A stretch of 64,000 nt of DNA from Liopterus haemorrhoidalis. Lineage: Eukaryota; Arthropoda; Insecta; Coleoptera; Dytiscidae. Under the pieces are notes generated by a model. That model made no database searches. It worked only from the letters and a program-made list of their open reading frames with translations, and was not told the DNA's origin. Positions within the stretch are counted from its first letter, which is position 1, and each line of letters begins with the position of its first letter. Below are positions 46,985 to 57,135 of this stretch, piece after piece. A program made the translations under genes and the position numbers. The stretch is taken from assembly GCA_963971575.1 (NCBI GenBank), contig OZ020618.1, positions 2,110,501-2,174,500 on the forward strand, given 5' to 3'.

Positions 46985-47738
46985 TTTTTTATTTATTTAA
47001 TTTTTTATTTAAAACAAAACAGAGGCACATCCACTGCTAAGGTGATTAGTGCCCGTACATTATTAATTTACATTATGATTTGTGTTTATATTATTACAAT
47101 ACAGAATATAGATTTGTGTCTAATAAAAATTCGTGAAGATTTGCCAGGTTTTCCGCCTTGTCACTGAGAGCTTCTTGTAAGTTGTCAGGTATATGGTGCC
47201 ATTGTCGTATCGTCTCGTATTTTGTGCAGTCTAATATAGTATTGTCGATTGTCAGTCTTGTGTTACACTCGTCACAGGTTGGTGGGTCTTTTCTTTCAAG
47301 TCTGTATTTGTCTGTCAGTCTGGAATGTCCGATTCTTAGTCTAGTCGTTGCTATTTGCTGTCTTCTTGTCCCTTCGAATTTCCATTTTTTTGTGTCTAAT
47401 TTTATCCGCCGTTGTTTGTCCTCCCTTAGTTCTTGCCATTTTCGTTCTTCTTTTAGTATTAGTCTTTTACCAATTTTATTTGTAAGGTCAGTAACTTCAA
47501 TATTTAGGTCCAAGGGTGGTTCCTTTTGGGTGGCTTCTTTAGCAGCAATATCGGTTTTCTCATTGCCTTGAATGCCAATGTGTGGAGGAATCCAAATAAG
47601 GTGTACTTCTATACCACAGGTTTTAAGATTATGTAGCTTTTCTTGCAGTGATTGTACTAATGCAGTTTTTGAATAAAGCTGTTCAATGCTTGTCAGTACA
47701 CTCAAGGAATCCGTGAATTTAGCGAATTTTGTTACCAA
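46985..47738 (-). pseudogene. LINE 3' end with RNase H domain, inverted copy 1
   Basis: An open minus frame of 214 codons (47094-47738). FAKFTDSLSVLTSIEQLYSK starts inside the RNase H fold (FTDS Asp), then VHLIWIPPHIGIQGNEKTDI gives the late H-x-G-I-x-G-N-E-x-x-D catalytic motif. After a basic linker comes PTCDECNTRLTIDNTILDC, a zinc-knuckle-like tail. The 3' untranslated part runs down to about 46985. I-type or related RNase-H-carrying LINE. The upstream reverse transcriptase is missing. The uninterrupted frame makes it younger than the partner at 48230. Confidence 0.85.
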
Positions 47739-47804
47739 AAAATTTTAAGTATCACTTTTTTCCAGGTAACACTCTCTTATCAATTGAACATTTGGTCTCT
47801 TAGG

Positions 47805-47953
47805 GCTGGTTTCTGAAAACTTTGCCGAGTTTAATCTTTTGGTTAAACTCTGTTACAATATAGCAATTCTATAGGTAACCATAGCAATGTAACCATAGCA
47901 CCATTTTCTAACTATTTGGTTATAATTAACTAGGGTTTCAGAAACCGGTCATT
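47805..47953. mobile_element. Small MITE, about 149 bp
   Basis: GGGCTGGTTTCTGAAAAC and, reversed, GACCGGTTTCTGAAACCC are the ends. TTA lies at or next to each side, which would suit a Harbinger-class target. Superfamily tentative. Confidence 0.6.
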
Positions 47954-48229
47954 AAAAATCTTCTACTTTTTCCTTTAAAGTGTCAGATATAGATATTTTG
48001 TACGCCAATCATCTCTAGAGCTTCTGTTAGCCATTTTTATTCTTCGGTAGTGTCTGGTTGTCTTTTAACTTCACTCCCATGAACCCATCTTTCTCTTTTA
48101 AGTATCCGGTCTAAGTATATTGTATACCTTGCTAGATATACTTGCAAATAATAAAATATTGCGATTAAAATATTATAGATAGAATATTGTAAATAGAAGA
48201 TCCAGGGTGAAAGCACTGCCAAAACCCCG

Positions 48230-49245
48230 CCGTGGTTGATCAGTAAACCAACCTGCAATATAACACTCAGCAAGTTACCGAAAAGTCTCACCATCCCAGA
48301 AATCTATCTACAAGAATTTCGTCAGATTAGCCACCAATACAAAGATTTTATGCCAATATACACTGATGCCTCAATCTTAGACAACAACTGTGGAACAGCT
48401 GTAGTAAAAAGCAATCAAATACGCCAGTATCGCCTACCCAGTCCTTCTAGTATATATACAGCAGAAGCAACTGGAATATTAAAAAGCTTGGACCTAATAG
48501 AAAAAAAGAACCAAACAAAATTCGTTATTCACGGATTCTTTGAGTGTACTGACAGCATTGAGCAGCTTTATTCAAAAAAATGCACTAGTACAATCACTGC
48601 AAGAAAAGCTACATAATCTTAAAATCCGTGGTATAGAAGTACACCTTATTTAGATTCCTTCACACATTGGTATTCAAGGCAATGAGAAAGCCGATATTGC
48701 TGCTAAAGAAGCCACCCAAAAGGAACTTTTGGAAATATTGAAGCAACTGACCTAACAAATGAAATTGGTAAAAGACTAATACTAAAAGAAGAACGAAAAC
48801 GGTAAGAACTAAGAGAGAACTACGGCGAATAAAAGAAGACACAAAAAAATGGAAATTCGAAGGGACAAGAAGACAGCAAATAGCAACGACTAGACTAAGA
48901 ATCGGACATTCCAGACTGACAGACAAATACAGACTTGAAAGAAAAGACCCACCAACCTGTGACGAGTGTAACACAAGACTGATAATCGAACATATTATAT
49001 TAGACTGCACAAAATACGAGACGATACGACAACGGCACCATATACCAGACAACTTACAAGAAGCTCTCAGTGACAAGGCGGAAAACTGGCAAATCTTCAC
49101 GAATTTTTATTAGACACAAATCTATATTCTGTATTGTAATAATATAAACACAAAACATAAAGTAAATTAATAATGTACGGGCACTAATCACCATAGCAAT
49201 GGATGTGCCTCTGTTTTGTTTTAAATTAAAAAAATATATATTGTT
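48230..49245 (+). pseudogene. LINE 3' end with RNase H domain, inverted copy 2
   Basis: The frame at 48236-48616 has KDFMPIYTDASILDNNCGTA (first RNase H Asp) and SPSSIYTAEATGILKSLDLI (catalytic Glu), then a TDS motif and a shift. Beyond it HIGIQGNEKADIAAKEATQK, the basic linker and the CDECNTRLI-type tail continue in broken frames to about 49136, followed by the same 3' untranslated sequence as copy 1. It lacks the reverse transcriptase but extends further 5' than copy 1. Confidence 0.85.
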
Positions 49246-49249
49246 TTAT

Positions 49250-50400
49250 CCACGTAGGTTCAAATTTGGATGAACACAATCTATTTTTAGTTCTGCAAAC
49301 GTTATATTTTGAGGATTTTTTCTGAAATTTTTCCAATAGATTCTTTAATATTTCTATTCTTAATTCCGTCCAACAAAGGCATAAAATCTCTTGTTACATA
49401 CATTCTGGTATGAGACAAAGAACAGGTGGGGTTTTGATGCTTCGTACCTTGCCAGCTAGAGGCGCTGGAGTTTTAACATTCGAAGTAGCCGCTCAGTATA
49501 CGTTCAAACGCGTCTTGTACAACTCGAAGAACGAGGTCCCACTAAAACGATTATTGAAAACGTGTTTTATCGACAACTATTTTTATAATATAAGTGAATG
49601 TGCTGTGAGTTTAGTGACGAATATCTCTGTATATTTGTATATATTTATTTATTTTATTTATTATTAAAACAAACTTTTATTTTTAAAGATTGAGTTGGTT
49701 TATTTGGATGGATTTATGTTGAAACTATACTGGAAGAACCACAAGATTTAAAACACTGTTGGATGGTTTTATGGAAGATTTTGGAACTATATCCATTGGA
49801 GCATTGGAATAAGAAACGAATACTAACAAAAAAGTTAGAAGTCTTTGATTTTTTTTACTTCATTTTACCTATTTTTATGACTGAAACTTTGATAGAGGAT
49901 TTCTTATATTGTTTATTAAATTAATAAGTGGCTATATTGTTTTATGAAGCATCCTTAAAAAAATTATTACCAGATTCTCTGATATATTTGAGTTTACCAA
50001 TTCTTGTATTGGCAATCATCTTGATTTATGAAAGATGGTATTTTTTCTTCATTATTCTTGAAGAGGACAAACAAAAGTGGATAAATTATTCGAAGATTAT
50101 AATTCTTTTTTCTTTCAATATTTTGGAAGATAGTTTGTTTTTTTGAAGCATTGACAAGAAAAAACAAACATTGAAAGACCAAGTATTCAACATTTTAGAT
50201 TAATTATTCTTTGGAGCAGATCGATAAGAAGAAATTTGACCAATAATTCAGTCTTTTCTTCTTCAATTTTATTAAAAATTACCTGATTTTGGAAGAAGTC
50301 AGGAATTACCAGTCAAAATTAAACAAAATTGGATGAAATATTGACAGATTAAGACTTTTTTTCTTCAATATTCTTCCAAAATACCTATATTTGAAACTAT
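49250..50400. other. Region upstream of the formin first exon, unassigned
   Basis: An 85-codon open frame (49410-49667) begins MRQRTGGVLMLRTLPARGAG and has no known domain. The locally less AT-rich stretch 49430-49560 and AG-ending pyrimidine-rich sequence near 49690 might belong to a non-coding 5' exon, but nothing proves this. Confidence 0.3.
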
Positions 50401-50935
50401 AAAACTTCCAATTTCGTTGTTTTGAATGACATAACAATTTTTAGTCTGAACTTTCTTGAAGACGCCTAAAGATTTTTAAGAAATTTGAAGACTTGTCTTC
50501 GAATTTTAATGGTTCTGACGACTATTCTAGATTGTTCCAAGATTTATTTCGTCGCCACAATAATTTTGAAGATAACCTGAAAAAAATTAAGCAGTTTGAT
50601 AACTATTGTTAGAATTTCAATTAGATTTTGCTTCTGATTGACTTTTCAAAATATTGTGCATCACCTTGATAATATTGAAGATTACCAGAACGCTTTTTAG
50701 CAGTTTGAAGACAACTTATAGGACATGCTGATTTTTTAATGCTTCAAGATATAGTAACGTTACCTTAAGGACCACCAGAACGTTTTTTAAAAGTTTGAAG
50801 ACAGCCATATTAGCATTTTTTAATGCTTCTGACTTGAAGATTGTTTCGATCTGGATAAACGTGAAGATAACCTGAAGACTTTTAAACAATTTGAAGACAA
50901 ATTGCAACTGTTTAACATTTCTTTGAAGATACACA
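50400..50935 (+). repeat. Degenerate tandem repeat, period about 90-112 bp
   Basis: A phrase of the type AACCTGAAGACTTTTAAACA-ATTTGAAGAC recurs at about 50462, 50574, 50683, 50774 and 50869 with strong divergence. It lies 0.4-0.9 kb upstream of the formin start exon. No coding frame is maintained. Confidence 0.6.
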
Positions 50936-51367
50936 CATTTGAAGGCCAGCAAAATATTAGTACTTACTGCTAAATTGGATTATTACAATATTTACTATTG
51001 CAGTGATAAGATCATACTGATTATTTTAATATACGCAGATAAATTTGATATCTCTAGATTGAATTTTGCATCTGACGTAATAAATATATTGGCAAGCCAT
51101 TTTTTGCCCGATAAAAAGATTTTTATTTCATCCAGTTTTAATTTGAGTGGAATCTGATGAACAAATAAATTTGGTGTTTCCATGTAACCATCCAGAAGAC
51201 GTTTCCAAAGGATCTTCCATTTTCATCACTTTTTTGGCGCCGTGTTCGTTTCCTGTGTTTTTTTGTTTGATAAACAAAAAATAAAAACCAGTTTTGATAT
51301 GAACAAGTTTAAGTGATTTTTTAAAATTATGTAGTGTTTTTTAAAAAGTGTTTTTGTTGAAGGCAAG

Positions 51368-51532
51368 ATGTCTTTAACTTGTCGCATTCAGTATTTGAAT
51401 GATATAGACCCTTTTGCGTACAGTACAAACTTTCCAGAACCACCTAGGCCACCGTTACATACTTTTAGTGTAACTTTGCCCTTAATAAATCAACTTGCTG
51501 CAGTTCATAGAATACTGAAGTCACCGCATAGG
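51368..51532 (+). CDS. Fhos: First coding exon of an FHOD-family formin
   Basis: ATG at 51368 has an in-frame TGA upstream (51314-51316). The exon encodes 55 residues starting MSLTCRIQYLNDIDPFAYST, then NFPEPPRPPLHTFSVTLPL and QLAAVHRILKSPHR, and ends at a GTAAGT donor (51533) in phase 0. This matches the start of the N-terminal GTPase-binding/FH3 region of FHOD1, FHOD3 and fly Fhos, where C-R-V-Q-x-L-x-D-x-DPF, NFPEP and an AVHRLL-x-APH segment are conserved, and the exon break falls right after this segment. FHOD formins nucleate or bundle actin and organise sarcomeres and stress fibres in the cytoplasm. The remaining FH3, FH1, FH2 and autoregulatory exons are not in the window. I see no convincing acceptor in front of the ATG, so I read it as an alternative first exon. 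Confidence 0.85.
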
Positions 51533-51726
51533 GTAAGTTTTTATTTCAACAGCTGGTGTAAAAAAACACCTGTTGGTTTGGTATTTTCTTCGTAGTTTGG
51601 TAATTTTAGATTTTGCTAGATTTGATAGATATCTGAGGGACAAAAGAACAAAGGGAATTGGCCAAATTTTGAGAAATGGGAACATTTTGAATTTGTGTAC
51701 AAATTAAAAGTATTTTCTGATGTGGG

Positions 51727-51729
<3 letters not shown>

Positions 51730-51811
<82 letters not shown>
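51730..51811. repeat. (AT)n microsatellite, about 41 units
   Basis: Uninterrupted AT dinucleotides 200 bp downstream of the formin exon, inside its first intron. Confidence 0.95.
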
Positions 51812-51814
<3 letters not shown>

Positions 51815-51892
51815 TTTGAATGGATAAATCATTTTATTCTTCTACTGTTGTTCAAGAAGTATTAAATTTATTTTTTTCTATTTTTAAAATTT

Positions 51893-52023
51893 TTGCCGAC
51901 CGCTAACATATATAAGGGAGGTATTGTGATCATACCGATTTTGACATTTCGAGATTTCGATGAATCTCCACGAATTGAGGTCCCTACATAACGTTTTGAC
52001 TATTTTTATCATGATGTCTGTTC

Positions 52024-52054
<31 letters not shown>

Positions 52055-52625
52055 GGTCTGTGTACACGTTCAGAGCAAATTCGGCTGAAAGGATTTTTAT
52101 GAAACTTCATATTTAAGCTTTTGACATCAATGGCACAAGTTTGTCAACTTTTGGTACAAATCGGTTAACTAGAAATGGGAGTTTACTCGTGTCGATTTTA
52201 AGATTTTTGCGAATAATTAACAACAGAAAAATATTTCGAAAAACTTGTTAAACAAGGAGGTTGTACGGGTTGCGAACAACATTGAAAACCAATCAAATCA
52301 GCAGACAAGTTTCGAATAAGATTTATTCTTCATCGGAGCTACAATAGAATATATAATATAAAATATAATTAACAAATTATTTAACAAAAGTTGCTATAAA
52401 TGTAATAACTAACAACTTTTATTTGAGACATATTTTGAAGAGGAATTTTTTTAAAAATTTTTCGAAATTTTTTCCATGTATCTATTTTTTCTTACTTATA
52501 CATAAGTAACATTTCCATGGTCATGATAAATAACATCTCTGTTAGAAAATATTGGACCAAGTTATTTCTACTCTGCTGCTAGAAGGTATTTTATACAGGT
52601 ACTTTATGATGGCGGTCGGTCCGGT
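51893..52625 (+). repeat. Family B repeat, copy 4 (longest)
   Basis: Left end GCCGACCGCTAACATATATA, right end GATGGCGGTCGGT. The tips form an inverted repeat of about 11 bp (ACCGACCGCCA type). A TGTC run lies at about 52022-52056. A separate insert at 52255-52381 interrupts it. It defines the full structure of the family, including the right module (TTTCCATGGTCATGATAAAT onward) shared with 59060 and 57655. Confidence 0.8.
52255..52381 (-). mobile_element. Small insert in family B with hammerhead-like core
   Basis: The insert lies between TTAAACAA and TTTAACAA-like sequences, possible target duplications. On the minus strand it contains CCGATGA, a 6-bp stem GAATAA/TTATTC with a 3-base loop, then GAAAC (52309-52336). 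This is the conserved core layout of hammerhead ribozymes, with U to C at one core position. Likely a retroelement scrap of Penelope or SINE type. Confidence 0.5.
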
Positions 52626-53535
52626 GGTGGCCATCTGATTTTTTAATTTGATTTGCAATGACTCTATAGTCTGTTTGTTTGGGTTATTTCATGTTTCATG
52701 TTGACATGTGAAATAATGACATTTGTTATAAAATATAAAACAATTTTAAATATTTTTAAGACAAAAACAATTACAAATGGGAAATTTGTAATAAGAATGA
52801 TACAAAAAATCAAAATATAATGAAAATTACATTTTATAATGTCAGTCAACTGAACCTAGAATTTGTAATGTGAATATGATTTACAAAATACTGAAAAAAC
52901 ACAAAACACACTTGGTTAAAGATCCACAAAATTAATTTATTAAATACTTAATATATATTTCGGCTTGTTAGGTCATTATCAGAAGAATCATTCTTCGCTA
53001 TGGGAAACTATATGGTCACCATTGAGAACCACTGGTCTAAAACAGTGGTCCTCAATTATTTTGTATTCTTTTTCTTAGAGTGAGTTGTAACAAATCATCT
53101 TTACAAAATTGAACACGTGTTCACACCTCAAAAGAATTCTCTTATTCAAAAATCTTTAAAAGGAATGTCCAAGCAATTTTAGATCTAAGGTCTAATCTGA
53201 AGTGTTATTATTCAAACCGTCAGGAGTGGATTAGATCGAAATTTAGAGCATTAGACTTAACAAAAGATCAGACATTGATTAAGTGTCACAAAAATAGAAA
53301 AATACTGTAATAAAATTAATGAAGATATATGAGCAGCAACAACTTATCACTCAGAGAAAGATCTTAGGAAAATAAGACGTATCGGTCGTAGAAAAACTTC
53401 TCAGAAGATCTTAGAGAAAGGATCGCATCTGAGATGATCTGTGTGCATCGAGAAAAATAAAATTTCCATACATTACCAATTATATGTGTATTAGTTATTT
53501 GTATTTTATTTTTTTTAATTATAAAATTTATTGCC
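52626..53535. other. hAT-like ends around 53030 and a weak hammerhead-like phrase at 52962-52983
   Basis: TTGAGAACCACTG and CAGTGGTCCTCAA face each other across GTCTAAAA (about 53018-53053), which looks like two neighbouring hAT ends. A matching CAACCACTG-type end may lie near 54750-54760. On the minus strand, CTGATAA and CCGAAAT flank a 12-base stretch near 52962-52983, a weaker hammerhead-like phrase. Confidence 0.4.
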
Positions 53536-54542
53536 TTTTTAGGGTTTTGTAGGTATGACCAAAAAACCCGTATACCGTCATTTTGTCTGTCTGTCTGTTC
53601 GCTAAAAATTGTAGCCTAACGACTAAACATAGAGAGTTGAAATTTGACATGCTTATACAATTCTTTGACCCGCACATTTAAAAAATACTAAATTATCTAA
53701 AAAACATATTCCCCTAAAAATAAACAAATATATGCTCAACGAAAAAAAAAAATATATATATATATATATTTTAAATTCTGAATAGGCTATTAAATGAAAG
53801 CCCTTAGACCGAGGATTAACGATCAAAATTTTATTTTTGCAAAATAAATTATTTTGAGGTGAATTTCGCGAAAATTCTGCAAAAAAAATTGTCCCACACC
53901 CTGTAGCCCAGATGGTTTAGACTAAAAATCTGAAAAAATTCCAAGTACATTTGTGTGAACCGGAATAGTACAACAGGAATTATTGATCAGATTATGTTTT
54001 CGGAAAATAACGCATTTTTTGTGTTTTTTGCTTGACCATGTAAAATATTTAATAACTTATGTAACAAAGTAAATCAGCATGTTTTCATGGTGTAATGGTT
54101 AGCTTTCTCGCATCCTAATTTGCAAACTAGGCTTCCGGTTTTGAGACAATTTTATTTTTTCTGTTTTTTTTTTTGCATTTTTATTTCGTTTAAATTATTT
54201 GTTCAAAATTCTAGTTAAATGTTGCATTTAATTTTTAAAAGCGTAAATGTAATAACTATTGGAAATTGTTGAAATTGAATACACGAAATCAGAGGGGCGC
54301 AGTTATGACTTAAAACAATCAATGGAAGCCATAGGCGCAATTTTCAAAATCTTAATGAACCTTGCTATATAAAAAACAAAATACTGCACATATTTAGAAA
54401 CCTAAATAAATGGTATTACGCATTCGAATTAAAATTAACAAAAAAAAATATTTTAACATAAATTTTGTTTTGGCATCCCAAATACTAAATACCTGCGAAA
54501 CCCTGAAATGTGTGAAAATTCACACTTCACATCAATTTTTTG
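53536..54542 (-). repeat. Family A repeat, copy 3 (full length, inverted)
   Basis: Begins TTTTTAGGGTTTTGTAGGTA and ends with the hairpin and CACTTCACATCAATTTTTTG. The tetranucleotide part has shrunk to three TGTC units (about 53585-53600). It contains a tRNA-like cassette at 54081-54150 on the plus strand. Confidence 0.85.
54081..54150 (+). other. tRNA-Cys-like cassette inside family A copy 3
   Basis: TTTCATGGTGTAATGGTTAG is A-box-like. CCTAATTTGCAAACTAGG folds as an anticodon arm with GCA in the loop, as in tRNA-Cys. CCGGTTTTGAGAC is a weakened B box. The acceptor arms do not pair. Orientation relative to family A is the same as in copies 1 and 2. Confidence 0.45.
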
Positions 54543-54544
54543 TG

Positions 54545-55059
54545 GGTTGTGAAGGCACCTTTTTGGCTTTTATATTGGGGCGCCATGTATACTAGACCCC
54601 CCTCCCCTTTGCGGAAGGAACAAATGTTCGCTTGCCGGATAAAATATTCCCATGGCCTTTAGTTTGGATACCTCTGATATAATAATCTGTTGAATTGATG
54701 CATTACTAAAATAGTAGTTGATAAATATGTTACGTAATTAAAAATGTTGAAAACCACTGCTAAAAACAAAATATTTTGCATAGAATTTTTTTATGCACTA
54801 AAATATTATATTTCATTAAAATATGCAAGATATTATGCAAAATTTAATCAACAAATGATAAAATATTTCTAATATATTTCTAAGAAATATTGCAAAATAA
54901 TTTAAATATAGTAAACAAAATGAGAAACTAAAAACAAAATTCTTATTTGTATAGTGGATCGTGAACCACCGATTGAGAAAATCAGTTCTATTGTATTTTT
55001 CTGTAAACATTGTTGCATACACCACAGTAGTTAAACCGTTTAATAAAAAATTTCCTCTA
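54545..55059. other. Possible decayed hAT ends; otherwise unassigned
   Basis: TTAGTTTGGATACCTCTG at 54659 looks like a hAT right end following a GC-rich strip with CCCCCCTCCCC. Nothing else is recognised. Confidence 0.35.
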
Positions 55060-55250
55060 GTCAGCGTGGCTGAGTGCGCTTAGTCATTTCAGTAACTGTT
55101 TTTAAATCTAAAAATACGGGTTCGCTTCCCGTTCAAGTATAAAAAATATTTTCATAAATTATATAAATTAAATGATGATACTGACGACGGTCTTCTGAAA
55201 CATATCTGAAGATAAAATCGTCAAACTGAAATTTATATAATTTTTTTTGA
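55060..55250 (+). repeat. tRNA-derived SINE-like sequence
   Basis: Starts GTCAGCGTGGCTGAGTGCGC, like the 5' part and A box of a Leu/Ser-type tRNA. ACGGGTTCGCTTCCCGT about 50 bases later gives a strong B box in a perfect T-arm stem. The 3' acceptor strand does not pair with the 5' strand. An AT-rich body with CTGAAGA and GAAATTTATATAA follows. Confidence 0.55.
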
Positions 55251-55509
55251 CTAAAATTTAAAAAAATCATATCTGAATATTTGTTGATATTTTTAGGTTA
55301 TGTCTTTAAAGGAAGATTGTAAGTGTCTATAAGTATGTATATAAGTGACAGTTATTGTTTTAGCTAGACAGGTGCATATTTACGTTAGACATTTTACGAC
55401 CAATGAAATTAAAGGAAAAGGAAGTAGAATATTAACAAGAAGAACAGTTAAAAGATAAACAAAACTATACGTTTTGAATTTTAAAGATATTCAGATTTAA
55501 ATAACAATA

Positions 55510-55620
55510 ATAATAATTACTGAGAAGCGACATTACCGGTGGCGGCGCTGTGAAGGAATATGGTTGGCGACACTAGTACTTCGTGGCGGCGTTGTGATCA
55601 TGTTTTTCGTTTTCCTCTAA
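55510..55620 (+). repeat. Family E repeat, copy 2
   Basis: AAGCGACATTACCGGTGGCG plus GGCGCTGTG matches the copy at 17735-17800. No coding frame; the 60-codon frame that follows (55632-55814) has no known domain. Confidence 0.5.
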
Positions 55621-56097
55621 AATAATGTCAAGTGGATTTATTTGCTTTTGCCAATGAGCTACTAATATATTCGTCGAATCCTTCGGGGTTTGCGTCCCAC
55701 AGTTTGCATACTGCGATGTTTCCTTCTTTACTGAAGGCTTGTTCAGGGTGTATTCAGCGACTGATTAATAGTGTACTTTATCTAACATCTGCGTGGGTGA
55801 TAGGAAGAGAATAAGGATTGTCTTGTACCGTTTTTACTTCGAAACAGAGTAGGTTCAACTTGTTTCATTCTACCTAGCTACCTATAAAATACGGTTTCGC
55901 CAAACCACAGATTTATTACCGTTTATTTGTGGAATAAACTATTCAACAACAACTATAAACATACAGACAAACATACATACAGACACAAGTATATACAGGC
56001 TGTAACAAGATAGAGGGAATACAATTTTTCTGATGCGCTCCGAGATACAAATAATTATTCAAATAAAATACTTATTATTTTTAGCATATAAATTTTG

Positions 56098-56518
56098 ATG
56101 AAAAACAGTGAATCTGTGCAAGGTGATTTGGAGTTCGAAAATGTGGTCGTTGAGGTAGAATGCGAAAATGTGGATGTGGCTACTAAAGAAAAATGTAATT
56201 TTTCAGAAGATTGCAAAGTTCTGATACTGAACGTTTAAAAAGTTAGTTTCGGAAGATAATGACAAACCTATACTTAGAACTGAGGAATTAACTAGTGTTC
56301 CATACAGAATAATTCAACGTATCATTTGTTCATGGCAAAAATCAGCAGCGAAACCGACCCGATTCTACCCGAGTCTAAAATAATAATAAATAAAACATAC
56401 GATTTTTATTCGAAAAATATAATGCCGACTGTGCATCTTTTAATAAAAAAGTTAGCAGAAGACGGAATAGAATTTCCATACAAAGTTAGTCATGTGTATA
56501 ATTATTTGGTATTATTAT
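56098..56518 (+). pseudogene. Tc1/mariner (IS630-like) transposase N-terminal relic
   Basis: The first frame starts MKNSESVQGDLEFENVVVEV and runs to VLILNV before a stop. Further frames contain a TSVPYRIIQRIICSW-type helix-turn-helix and, at 56380-56510, NKTYDFYSKNIMPTVHLLIK followed by LAEDGIEFPYKVSHVYNYL. This resembles the pre-catalytic part of insect IS630-type transposases, where a YDMYARKEYPT-like phrase precedes the DDE domain. Several frame breaks; no catalytic domain follows. Confidence 0.5.
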
Positions 56519-56834
56519 TTAGTGTATAATATTATTAAGTTGCTAGGATTTATTTTTGTTGCAATAAAGAATGATTTTTTTTTTTTGTGCAAATTTGAAG
56601 TATTTAATATAGATTATAAAGACTTTAAAACAAAACGATTTTTAAACATGCCTATATTTATAAGTCTTAAGCCTGATAAAAATGTGAAAGAATGTCATGT
56701 GAGTATATACAGTTCATCTAAATAGCATATAAGAAAACACGTTTATTTTAAATAATTATTACGGTTCTGGAAAGTATTTTTAACAGAACCATAAACGCAG
56801 CAGGTATAATGGTTATACTATCAGTAATTATTGG

Positions 56835-57135
56835 AATCAATAAGTGAGGGCGGCCATTTAATTTTGGAAATACTATACTTTCTGTCTATTCCGGTTGATG
56901 GATCTGCACCAAAAGTTGATCAAACTGAGGTATTCACGTCTGAAGCTTAAATATGAAATTTCTTAAAAATTCGTTCAACTGAAATTGCTCTACAGTTGTC
57001 TACAGACCGATATAAAGCATAAAACAGTTGATTCGTGTTAAAAAACCCTAATTCGTGCTTAATTGTAAAAATTTTGAAAAGTTGGTATGGTTACAATTAC
57101 TCCCTTTCTGGATGAGACGGTTGGTAAAAATACGT
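56835..57135 (-). repeat. Diverged family B copy
   Basis: Shares AAAAGTTGATCAAACTGAGG and TTAAATATGAAATTTCTTAA with family B, and the end GACGGTTGGTAAAAA, but with heavy divergence and no TGTC run. Confidence 0.45.

Noticed and set aside
47158..47571. 137-codon plus-strand frame; also 48660-49100 on the minus strand
   Set aside because: Shadows of the two LINE RNase H regions.
49410..49667. 85-codon frame upstream of the formin exon as a possible gene
   Set aside because: No domain, no splice partner and no conserved signature. Kept only as a note on a possible non-coding 5' region.
51361..51367. AG before the formin ATG as a splice acceptor for direct fusion of the long form into this exon
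   Set aside because: No proper pyrimidine tract precedes it. The alternative-first-exon reading is simpler.
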